From Candidatus Poseidoniaceae archaeon (GTDB taxonomy: Archaea; Thermoplasmatota; Poseidoniia; Poseidoniales; Poseidoniaceae), in the NCBI GenBank assembly GCA_022451835.1, contig JAKUNX010000039.1, positions 1 through 13,000 of the forward strand: a DNA stretch of 13,000 nucleotides. Reading direction: 5' to 3'. How positions within the stretch are numbered: the stretch's first letter is position 1; every line of letters begins with the position of its first letter. Shown here piece after piece: positions 1-7,107 of this stretch. A program made the translations under genes and the position numbers. The notes under the pieces are model-generated. The model saw nothing but the letters and a program-made list of their open reading frames with translations, ran no database searches and was not told the origin of the DNA.

Positions 1-1
1 G

Positions 2-2002
2 AATAGATATCAATGGGGTAACAACTGGGATTACGGACAAAGTATTACTTGGATGAAGACCAATATTCAATCTTCATATCGATGGGATATGGCAAGTGAA
101 CAAATGAAGTACGCTGAAGTGCAAGCAGTCTCTGGTGGAGTTACTGCTATGCAAGGTTCTCCAAGTTCAGGCACCCAAGCTTGGGACAGCATTCTTTCGA
201 GAAATGTCGAGTTATACAACTTCGGACAAGATGGTATTTCCACATGCGCTGTATGTGGTGCTGCAGATGATGATTATACGGGTAGCCACCTTATCAGTCA
301 AAGCGAGGCAGGAACTCTAAACGCTTGGTTTGTTCATCTATCAGAAGGAGTTGATCAATCAAGTAAAGACGAGTTTGATGCACTATGGAGTAAGAATTTG
401 ATAATGGATGAAACAATTGTTATTCATGGAACAGCATTAGATTCCTCACAATTTAGTAAAATGGCTAGTGTCAATTCAGAACTTGTGTGGTCTCCGCTTT
501 CCAATCTATTACTATACGGTGATACAACTGATGTAGTCGCAGCAGACCAAGCAGGTGTAAGCATCTCAATTTCACCAGATTGGGGGCCAAGTGGTTCGAA
601 AAATAACCTGCATGAATTAAAGGTTGCAGATATGTGGAACACCAACAATCTTGGTGGCCACTTTAGCAATTACGAGTTAGTAGAAATGGTTACTTGTAAT
701 CCCGCTGATGCCACAGGTTGGACTCCTTTTGTTGGACGTATTAAAGCAGATTTGTATGCCGATTTAGTAGTGATTGATACCTTCCATGAAGACCCATATC
801 GAAACTTGATAGAAGCTATTGATGCTGATGTAGCACTAACAGTTGTACAAGGCAAAGCCGTATTTGGTGATGTTGACCTCATGCAACAATTGCAAGGTGA
901 TGATTGGGAGTATGTCAATGGTACTGGAATCCAAAAAGCCGTAGATGTAACATCATTGACCGAAGTAGATGGTAGCCAAACTTTTGCGGAAATCGAAGCA
1001 GGTCTAGCAATGGCTATGCGCCATGAGTATGAGGACATGAAGGCTAATTGGGTCGAGTTCAATGGCGATACTGATGAAGAAATTAATGCTTGGTTGAATA
1101 CTACTTTCGATGGTGATTACAAAGATAATGTTAATCGTTTGAAGAACCTGACTTTGGACCCAATTTTCACCTCAGGTGATGCGAGATACTTCGATGTAAT
1201 CAATCGTTCAACTCATGCAAATTATCACATTGATATGACAAAATTGTATGACAATTATTACACTGTTGAAATGGAAAATGGTGACAGGATAAATGTCAAT
1301 GTTCAACTTCCCGAAGATGACCCTAATAGCGGCAACAATAACAACAATGGCGGCACTAATAACGGCAATAACAACAACGGTGGTGATACTACAGCATTAC
1401 CTGGTCCAACCGATAACAATACTGTTGATAATGACGATGATATGTTTGCTGACCAACCTGATGACCAATTCATTGATGAAGCAGAGGCAGATGAAGCAAC
1501 TAAGAATCAGTTAAAGTTGATCTTGCTGATTATCGTGATTGCATTGCTATTTGGATTGTATGTTGTCAGTCGAGGCGACGATGACGATCTACTAACCTCG
1601 CAAACAACGGTGATTGACAAGATTTGGGATGATGACGAAATAAACGAATCTTCCTATGTATCATCTCCTAAATCAAGCGATTCTGGCGGTCAAGATGATT
1701 CAATCGACATCAAGGATAAGATTGCTAGTGCTATGAAATCTTCGGGTCTTTCTGCTGTAAGGTTGTTCACTGCAATTGATCAAACTGACGACGGTTATGT
1801 CTCAAGGAGAGAGATTAGAACAGCTGTAAACACACTACTCAAAGATTCTGTGAAGGTTTCAGATATCGATGCTATGTTAGAAACATTTGATGCTAATGGA
1901 GATGGAGTAATTAGTTTGGATGAGTTCCTAACAGTTATGGAAAAGCACCAACCAAAACAATTCGTGCCGGTTTTACCTGACCTAAAACCACCGCCCAAGT
2001 AA
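2..2002 (+). CDS. Membrane-anchored amidohydrolase with C-terminal EF-hand pair (5' partial)
   Basis: The frame is open to the window edge, so the true start lies upstream; the ATG at nt 53 is internal. Numbering residues from that Met, the C-terminal half of an amidohydrolase barrel is visible. H95 and E98 (HLSE), H125 (IHGTAL) and D176 (SPDWGPS) follow the His-x-x-Glu / His / Asp metal and catalytic spacing of the AtzA/TrzN/cytosine-deaminase branch. The usual N-terminal HxH pair would be upstream. The returning beta-sandwich segment (GRIKADLYADLVVID, about 229-242) follows. A helical extension (about 290-400), an Asn/Gly-rich linker (about 424-448), an acidic stretch and one membrane helix (about 489-505) come next. 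Two EF-hand loops, D576-E587 and D613-E624, end the protein. It probably hydrolyses a C-N bond in a small substrate, likely outside the cell; substrate unknown. Topology is not settled because flanking charges are balanced. It converges on cysS with a 27-bp gap. Confidence 0.85.
   Translation, partial: NRYQWGNNWDYGQSITWMKTNIQSSYRWDMASEQMKYAEVQAVSGGVTAMQGSPSSGTQAWDSILSRNVELYNFGQDGISTCAVCGAADDDYTGSHLISQSEAGTLNAWFVHLSEGVDQSSKDEFDALWSKNLIMDETIVIHGTALDSSQFSKMASVNSELVWSPLSNLLLYGDTTDVVAADQAGVSISISPDWGPSGSKNNLHELKVADMWNTNNLGGHFSNYELVEMVTCNPADATGWTPFVGRIKADLYADLVVIDTFHEDPYRNLIEAIDADVALTVVQGKAVFGDVDLMQQLQGDDWEYVNGTGIQKAVDVTSLTEVDGSQTFAEIEAGLAMAMRHEYEDMKANWVEFNGDTDEEINAWLNTTFDGDYKDNVNRLKNLTLDPIFTSGDARYFDVINRSTHANYHIDMTKLYDNYYTVEMENGDRINVNVQLPEDDPNSGNNNNNGGTNNGNNNNGGDTTALPGPTDNNTVDNDDDMFADQPDDQFIDEAEADEATKNQLKLILLIIVIALLFGLYVVSRGDDDDLLTSQTTVIDKIWDDDEINESSYVSSPKSSDSGGQDDSIDIKDKIASAMKSSGLSAVRLFTAIDQTDDGYVSRREIRTAVNTLLKDSVKVSDIDAMLETFDANGDGVISLDEFLTVMEKHQPKQFVPVLPDLKPPPK
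1329..1388 (+). repeat. Asn/Gly-coding low-complexity linker
   Basis: This stretch repeats AAC/AAT and GGC/GGT codons and encodes runs such as GNNNNNGG and GNNNNGG between the enzyme domain and the membrane helix of the amidohydrolase gene. Synonymous codons are mixed, so it is not a perfect DNA repeat. It reads as a flexible tether of the kind used in secreted and surface proteins. Confidence 0.7.
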
Positions 2003-2029
2003 AGTAAATCTGCCAAATTAGATTATCAA

Positions 2030-3517
2030 TCACTCAAGTTCCCAAGTTGGACCATCAGCTGAATCTGTTACTATTACTCCCATTGAGTTCAACTCATCAC
2101 GAATTTGATCTGCCTTTGCCCAATCTTTGTTAGCTCTTGCTTCTGCTCTCTCGATAAGAAGAGCCTCTACTCGTGGCGCGACCTCTGCTTTACGCGGGTC
2201 TTCTTCCGGCTCTAATAAGGCAAATTCTCGAGTTGGCAAAATCCCAAGAACTACGCCAGCAGATTCTTCTAACCAATCAACTGCATAATGAGCAAACGCG
2301 TCTTTATCTGCGTCATCTAAACCACTGTCTAGCACTTTGGAAATTTCTCTTACTCCTCCAAGAACCTTAGCAACTGCATCGCGAGAATTGAAATCATCAT
2401 CCATTGCTTGAGCAAATCCTTCGCCCATTTTCTCGAGCATTGCTAAGGACTTGATTAACGGCTGTTGAGAAGTAATATCTGGTTGGGGTAATGCAATTGG
2501 TGACTTCGTAGTCATGCTCTTTAGTGCATTGATATAGCACTTCAAAACACGATTATAATTGCGCTCAGCATCCTTTAACAAGGTCTCATTCATATCGATT
2601 GGTGAACGATAATGTGCATTGATTAAAGCAAATCTTAACACCATTGCATCAACTTGTTTCAGGATATCTTTGATTGTCCAAAAGTTGTCCAGAGATTTAC
2701 TCATTTTCTCTCCATCGATATTAACAAAGCCATTGTGCAACCAATGATGAACTACTGGTGAACAACCTGTGTGACATTCACCTTGGAAGATTTCTGCTTC
2801 ATGATGCGGGAATCGCAAATCATGACCCCCACCGTGAATATCAAACTGTTTCCCAAAGTAATCCATTGACATTGCAGTACATTCGATATGCCAACCAGGC
2901 CTTCCTGGCCCCCAAGGAGAATCCCAGTGTGGCTCACCTGGTTTAGCGGCTTTCCAAAGAGCGAAATCCTTGTGATCTCGCTTACCAGATCCAGTATCAT
3001 CGACTCGACCACCTGCACCTGAGCGTACCGCATCAATACTTTGGCCAGTCAATTGCCCATATTTCTCAGGTGCTGACTCAACATGGAAGTAAACGCCATC
3101 GTTGGCAGTATATGCATGATTTTTGTCGATTAAATCTTGAGTAATACGAATCATATCATCTACATATTCCGTACAACGTGGATAATCATCAGCTCTCAAT
3201 ATGTTGAGTGCGTCCATATCTTCATAATATCCTGCAATATTTTCATCTACTAATTTTCGCCAATCTGCTCCTGTTTCGTTGGCACGATTGATGATTTTGT
3301 CATCGATATCGGTGAAATTCTGAACATAATGTACATCAAATCCTGATGCTTCAAGCCAACGATGGATCAAGTCAAACGCAAGATAGCAACGAGCATGGCC
3401 TAAATGACAATTATCGTATACAGTCACGCCACAGACATACATCGAGACTTTACCTGGCTCCATTGTTTTGAACGGAACTTTCTCTCGACGACGGGTGTCG
3501 TGGACTCGCAGAGGCAT
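2030..3517 (-). CDS. cysS: Cysteinyl-tRNA synthetase
   Basis: This class I aminoacyl-tRNA synthetase charges tRNA-Cys with cysteine in the cytoplasm. At 495 residues it has normal family length. The HIGH signature is CHLGHAR (H38-H41) and the KMSKS loop is at 271-275. Zinc ligands C29, C213 (IECTAMSMDYFG), H238 and E242 (FPHHEAE) all match the family pattern. FTDIDDK (68-74) and HGGGHDLRFPHHE (229-241) are classic CysRS blocks. The anticodon-side helical domain (about 340-430) and a short C-terminal tail follow. The ATG at nt 3517 gives the expected N-terminus. The gene is convergent with the amidohydrolase and divergent from the membrane protein at 3579. A CCTATAAC element about 40 bp upstream is a possible TATA box. 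Its presence suggests direct charging rather than the SepRS route of some methanogens. Confidence 0.97.
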   Translation of the reverse strand: MPLRVHDTRRREKVPFKTMEPGKVSMYVCGVTVYDNCHLGHARCYLAFDLIHRWLEASGFDVHYVQNFTDIDDKIINRANETGADWRKLVDENIAGYYEDMDALNILRADDYPRCTEYVDDMIRITQDLIDKNHAYTANDGVYFHVESAPEKYGQLTGQSIDAVRSGAGGRVDDTGSGKRDHKDFALWKAAKPGEPHWDSPWGPGRPGWHIECTAMSMDYFGKQFDIHGGGHDLRFPHHEAEIFQGECHTGCSPVVHHWLHNGFVNIDGEKMSKSLDNFWTIKDILKQVDAMVLRFALINAHYRSPIDMNETLLKDAERNYNRVLKCYINALKSMTTKSPIALPQPDITSQQPLIKSLAMLEKMGEGFAQAMDDDFNSRDAVAKVLGGVREISKVLDSGLDDADKDAFAHYAVDWLEESAGVVLGILPTREFALLEPEEDPRKAEVAPRVEALLIERAEARANKDWAKADQIRDELNSMGVIVTDSADGPTWELE

Positions 3518-3553
3518 TTGAAACAGGTTGCGGTGTTAGCCATCACACTTGAA

Positions 3554-3562
3554 GGTTATAGG
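3554..3562 (-). promoter_or_regulatory. Possible TATA box for cysS
   Basis: Read on the minus strand this is CCTATAACC, centred about 41 bp upstream of the cysS ATG. A start of transcription about 26 bp downstream would leave a leader of roughly 15 bases. The call rests on a single TATA-like match in a 60-bp divergent spacer, so it is tentative. Confidence 0.35.
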
Positions 3563-3578
3563 CACGAATCCATTCGCC

Positions 3579-4307
3579 ATGCACGGTGTCGTAGTGAAAA
3601 ATGATAAAAATGGCATCAAAATTGGAAAAATATTCCTGTCTGATGAAACCTTAGTTAAGACTAGTTGGTTACTACCTGCTACTGTAGTACCTTTAGCCAT
3701 GGTAATTCATTTGCTAAATGGCAATTCTAGAGACTTCCCCTTCTTTATCTCTGAAGCTGATTTCCCTGGTGTAGAGCGATGGGTTTTCACAATTGGTTTA
3801 GCAATTTCAGGACTTGCAACAATGCTATTTTCTTACCGTATGTGGGTCGAATTTAGTAGAATAAAGTCTAGCAAATTATTGTTTATAGCAATGTTATGCG
3901 GTCTTTTTACTGGTGGAAATTTGTTTGTAATGTCATTTGCTAACATGTATGACCATCTTGCACTACATGTCATTACAGCCTCAATGGTATTTCAAGTCGG
4001 TATGGTTTGGGCAATTGTTTCCCACTTTGCTATTCCAAATGCCAATCAAAAAGGGAAAAGGTTACGGATTTTTAGTATTGTACTATCATTAATCTCTTAT
4101 GTTGTTATGTCTCAAGCAGTCGTTCGTGCAGTTAATGGTTTAGATCAATATGGACTTGAAGGAGATACAATTCTAACTTTGGACAAAATCCAGTATGCTA
4201 TTGATGTTGCAGCATATGCTGAATATGCACTTTTTGTTGGATTAATATTGTGTCTTTACTCGTTTGAACAAGATTTCATTGAACGTTCTAATTCAAGCAA
4301 GGAGTGA
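3579..4307 (+). CDS. Six-helix membrane protein, Frag1/DRAM/Sfk1-like
   Basis: The 242-residue protein has six hydrophobic helices, at about 28-46, 68-88, 99-121, 127-150, 164-183 and 209-229, joined by short loops. After helix 1 the segment FISEADFPGVERWVFTIGLA resembles the Frag1/DRAM/Sfk1 pattern, an extracytoplasmic Ser/Asp-rich loop with a Pro followed by a Phe/Gly-rich helix. The last helix, with AEYALFVGLILCLYSF, fits that family's final helix. Family placement is by eye, and the function in archaea is not known to me. The frame stays open back to a TTG at 3549, which would add ten residues. I prefer the ATG at 3579 because the shorter version leaves the putative cysS promoter free of coding sequence. 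The 3' end overlaps the convergent amidotransferase gene by 15 bp. Confidence 0.7.
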   Translation: MHGVVVKNDKNGIKIGKIFLSDETLVKTSWLLPATVVPLAMVIHLLNGNSRDFPFFISEADFPGVERWVFTIGLAISGLATMLFSYRMWVEFSRIKSSKLLFIAMLCGLFTGGNLFVMSFANMYDHLALHVITASMVFQVGMVWAIVSHFAIPNANQKGKRLRIFSIVLSLISYVVMSQAVVRAVNGLDQYGLEGDTILTLDKIQYAIDVAAYAEYALFVGLILCLYSFEQDFIERSNSSKE

Positions 4308-4931
4308 GTCATTGACATCTATCAAAGGCTTTGTCATATCGAAAACTTCTGCTTCGACTTTGGTCATATCACCATGCTTAATTGCTTCAGACAGTATACG
4401 AGATGTCGCTTCAGGATGATATTGGACAGTTCTTATCGGTCTGGTTGGATGTTGACAAGCCGCAATTTTACAATGTTCTGCAGAAGCGATTACCTCTAAT
4501 TCTCCAGCATCAACAACATGGTCTTGATGGGTAAATACGGCATTAACTACTGCGCCATCTAAATATTTCACTTCAGAAACAAAATGACTACCTTTGGATG
4601 CACGCTCAACTTTACCTCCAAGAGCAGCAGCAATAATTTGATGACCAAAACAAATTCCAATTATTGGAACCTCAGCAGTTCGGATTAACTCTGCAACATT
4701 ATCCATCCAAGGCTCCCATGAACTAACATTTCGGCGTGAACCAGTTATGGCAATAAAATCGCAATCAACTGGATTTTCAACAACTGTTCCAAAGCCGTAT
4801 TCCGTTCTATCTGTTGTATGTGGTGACCAAAGAAATACTTCTGGATTGTCAAAATGTGCTATAATCTCTCTAACACCTTCTTTACCAAATGCTTTCCTTT
4901 CAGCCAATAGATCTACAACTAATAGACGCAT
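4293..4931 (-). CDS. Class I glutamine amidotransferase-like protein
   Basis: This is a stand-alone GATase1 domain of 212 residues. Counting from the ATG at nt 4931, the nucleophile elbow GICFGHQ holds C94, and YHPEA holds the catalytic pair H172 and E174. FTHQDHV precedes them, as in GMP-synthase-type and related amidotransferases. The domain would hydrolyse glutamine, or act on a gamma-glutamyl bond, and pass ammonia to a partner. No synthetase partner is in the window, so the acceptor is unknown. The sequence does not let me choose between GuaA-subunit-like and the broader YfeJ-like class. A TTG at 4940 would overlap the stop of the upstream Fe-S gene (TTGA) and add three residues. The ATG lies 5 bp after that stop, so translation is probably coupled either way. 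Confidence 0.85.
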   Translation of the reverse strand: MRLLVVDLLAERKAFGKEGVREIIAHFDNPEVFLWSPHTTDRTEYGFGTVVENPVDCDFIAITGSRRNVSSWEPWMDNVAELIRTAEVPIIGICFGHQIIAAALGGKVERASKGSHFVSEVKYLDGAVVNAVFTHQDHVVDAGELEVIASAEHCKIAACQHPTRPIRTVQYHPEATSRILSEAIKHGDMTKVEAEVFDMTKPLIDVNDSLLA

Positions 4932-4936
4932 ATCAA

Positions 4937-6967
4937 TCAAGCTTCTGCTGCTTCCGATTTATCGCTCTTCTTGGCTTCAATCGCTGCATCATTTGCCTTG
5001 AGTTGTTCCCAAACAATCTCTGCAATATCCTTCACTTCCATTTCAGAGCCGATAGCAGAAAGTCCGTCGGTAATCATAGTTGAGCAGAATGGGCAACCCA
5101 CTGCTACAGTATCAGCGCCTGTTTCTGCAAGTTCTTTTGAACGAATGATATTAACTCGGTCATAACCTTCATCGACATGTTCTTCCATCCACATTTGAGC
5201 ACCACCGGCACCACAACAGAAGGAAGATTTACCGCTGCGCTCAGTTTCTATATCAACTCCGCCAATGGCTTTTCTTGGTGCTTCTAATTCACCGCCAATC
5301 CTACCTAAGTAGCATGGGTCATGATAGGTTACAGAACCATCATGCTTAGGTTCTGGTAACTTCCCTTCAGATTGAAGGTGATTGATTAATTGAGAATGGT
5401 GCATTACTTCGATGTCCTCACCACCATAGTCTTTGTATTCCTTACCTAGAGTATGGAAACAGTGTGGACAAGAGGCTACCACTTTCTTTACCCCTATTTC
5501 CTCAAAAGTCGCAAGATTAGTTTCTGCAAGCATTTGGAATAAGTATTCATTTCCTGCCCGGCGAGCTGCATCTCCACTACAACCTTCTTGCATTCCGAGA
5601 ATTCCAACGTCTAAGCCGGCTTCTTTCATAATGCTGATAGTATCTCTTGCGACCTTCTTATTACGCTCATCAAATGATGCTGCACAACCAGCGAAGTAGA
5701 TGTATTCGGCTGGTTCAGCAACTTTGACATCAAGACCTTCCGCCCAATCGCCTCTTTCATGAGAAGGTAATCCGTAAGGATTGGAATCAGATTCTAGGTT
5801 CTCTATAGTCGCCATAAGTGGCATTACGGTATCTTCGACCTTTTCGTCAAACTCCATTCGCTCCATCATCAAGTGCCTTCTAGCATCGGTAAGTTTTGGC
5901 ACATGGTCAATGTAAATTGGACATGCCTCGACACAAGCATGGCATGTAGTACAAGCCCAGATTGAATCCTCACCGAACCTAGCAATAATATCCTGTTCTG
6001 GAGCCTCTCCTGCCATAAGTGTAGTATAATTGTCATTGGCATAATTCCTAACATCGTGAATAATTTGCATTGGGTTTAGTGATTTTCCAGATGCATATGC
6101 AGGACATACATCTTGACAGCGAGCACAGGAAGTACATGCCCACCCATCGATTAGATTTCGCCACGTCAAATCTGTGTAATTTACTGTACCAAATGACTCA
6201 ACATCCAAGTCATCAAGCAATACTGCTTTACCATCTTCACCAACTTGCATTGGCTCCATTGTCGCCATCGGACGCATATCATGGAAGAATACGTTAGGTA
6301 ATGCCATCACTAAATGCATATGCTTGGAAAGTGGAATCAAAAACAGAAATGTTGCAATAGCCAACATGTGAGCCCAATATGCACCAACGACAACATTAGT
6401 AGATGGCACAATTGTTTCTGCTACCCAAGCACCAATTGGCTCATATGTTGAAGATACGCCTTGTTCCCCGGCTTCTACAAAGAATGATGTTACCGTTATG
6501 GTCATAATCAAAAGTAAAATTACGTTGCCCTCAAGTTGTGATTTGCCTTTGAGTTTATCTGGAGTGAAAACTACCCTTCTAGTCAAAGCGGCCATACAAC
6601 CAACAAGTGCAATTGTGTAGCCGGTCTCAACCATTAGGTTCCATGGACCTTTGATTACTTCTGGTAACAAGTTATGAGAAAACCAGTTTGCGGTTGCTAG
6701 GTCAAACATGTCTGTGGAGAGCATGAGAAAGCCCCAGAACATTAAGACGTGAATTCCGCCGGCAATTTTGTCTTCCAACACTCTCTTTTGACCCAACCAC
6801 CCAGTTGCAACTTCTTTGATTCGAGCAGGCCAATTATCGAATCGGTTGTTAGGCTTTCCGATCATTACCAAGCGGGTTGCCTTCCAAACTTGATAAGTAA
6901 AAAATGATATGGATATTGCTCCAATAATTGCCAATATCATCCAACCAGGAACCGGTCCATAATCCAT
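4937..6967 (-). CDS. Membrane Fe-S oxidoreductase, HdrD/FadF-like (NarI-like plus ferredoxin plus CCG domains)
   Basis: The 676-residue protein begins with a membrane domain of about five or six helices (about 9-30, 70-90, 110-128, 148-165, 193-213). Histidines H73, H200, H216 and H218 could serve as haem ligands, as in NarI/HdrE-type subunits. Two ferredoxin clusters follow: C278-C281-C284-C288 and C339-C342-C345-C349, each CxxCxxCxxxCP. Two CCG domains end the protein. The first has C428, C463, C500 and C503, with CS in place of the Cys pair; the second has C552, C584-C585, C625 and C628. This order matches bacterial FadF and heterodisulfide-reductase-related proteins, which move electrons between a soluble donor such as electron-transfer flavoprotein and membrane quinone. 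That role is inferred, since no EtfAB gene is in view. It leads a two-gene unit with the amidotransferase. Confidence 0.9.
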   Translation of the reverse strand: MDYGPVPGWMILAIIGAISISFFTYQVWKATRLVMIGKPNNRFDNWPARIKEVATGWLGQKRVLEDKIAGGIHVLMFWGFLMLSTDMFDLATANWFSHNLLPEVIKGPWNLMVETGYTIALVGCMAALTRRVVFTPDKLKGKSQLEGNVILLLIMTITVTSFFVEAGEQGVSSTYEPIGAWVAETIVPSTNVVVGAYWAHMLAIATFLFLIPLSKHMHLVMALPNVFFHDMRPMATMEPMQVGEDGKAVLLDDLDVESFGTVNYTDLTWRNLIDGWACTSCARCQDVCPAYASGKSLNPMQIIHDVRNYANDNYTTLMAGEAPEQDIIARFGEDSIWACTTCHACVEACPIYIDHVPKLTDARRHLMMERMEFDEKVEDTVMPLMATIENLESDSNPYGLPSHERGDWAEGLDVKVAEPAEYIYFAGCAASFDERNKKVARDTISIMKEAGLDVGILGMQEGCSGDAARRAGNEYLFQMLAETNLATFEEIGVKKVVASCPHCFHTLGKEYKDYGGEDIEVMHHSQLINHLQSEGKLPEPKHDGSVTYHDPCYLGRIGGELEAPRKAIGGVDIETERSGKSSFCCGAGGAQMWMEEHVDEGYDRVNIIRSKELAETGADTVAVGCPFCSTMITDGLSAIGSEMEVKDIAEIVWEQLKANDAAIEAKKSDKSEAAEA

Positions 6968-7002
6968 TAATAGAGGATGTTCGATAATATCACCTCGGCT
7001 GA

Positions 7003-7010
7003 GTTATTTG
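7003..7010 (-). promoter_or_regulatory. Possible TATA box for the Fe-S oxidoreductase gene
   Basis: Read on the minus strand this is CAAATAAC, about 40 bp upstream of the ATG at 6967. It would give a leader of about 10-15 bases. The same AAATAA core recurs upstream of mevalonate kinase and of both surface-protein genes. No Shine-Dalgarno-like sequence sits at the expected distance from the ATG. Confidence 0.35.
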
Positions 7011-7052
7011 CTCCGATAATGAGTCGACTATTGAAGTCACCGTATCAAAGCA

Positions 7053-7060
7053 CAAATAAA
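7053..7060 (+). promoter_or_regulatory. Possible TATA box for mevalonate kinase
   Basis: CAAATAAA lies about 50 bp upstream of the ATG at 7108. A transcript starting about 26 bp downstream would have a leader of around 20-25 bases, long enough to include the ribosome-binding site at 7097-7102. This is a motif match only. Confidence 0.35.
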
Positions 7061-7096
7061 GCCGCATCATGAGGTTGACATACTAGCGGTCAAAAT

Positions 7097-7102
7097 GGAG
7101 GT
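7097..7102 (+). promoter_or_regulatory. Ribosome binding site of mevalonate kinase
   Basis: GGAGGT ends 5 bp before the ATG at 7108 and is the strongest Shine-Dalgarno match at an appropriate distance in the window. It decides the start in favour of ATG 7108 over the TTG at 7105, which would sit only 2 bp from the site. Confidence 0.7.
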
Positions 7103-7107
7103 CTTTG

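Noticed and set aside
53..55. ATG at 53 as the true start of the amidohydrolase
   Set aside because: The frame is open upstream to the window edge and encodes NRYQWGNNWDYGQSITW without a stop. A family member also needs a long N-terminal part with the HxH motif.
424..1062. Open frames on the minus strand opposite the amidohydrolase
   Set aside because: They lie wholly opposite a well-supported enzyme domain and their translations show no recognisable motifs.
1329..1388. Repetitive AAC/GGC stretch as a CRISPR array or tandem DNA repeat
   Set aside because: There are no regular repeat-spacer units. The pattern follows codons for Asn and Gly in an intact reading frame.
2003..2029. Terminator between the convergent amidohydrolase and cysS genes
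   Set aside because: The 27-bp gap has no T-run or stem-loop on either strand that I could support.
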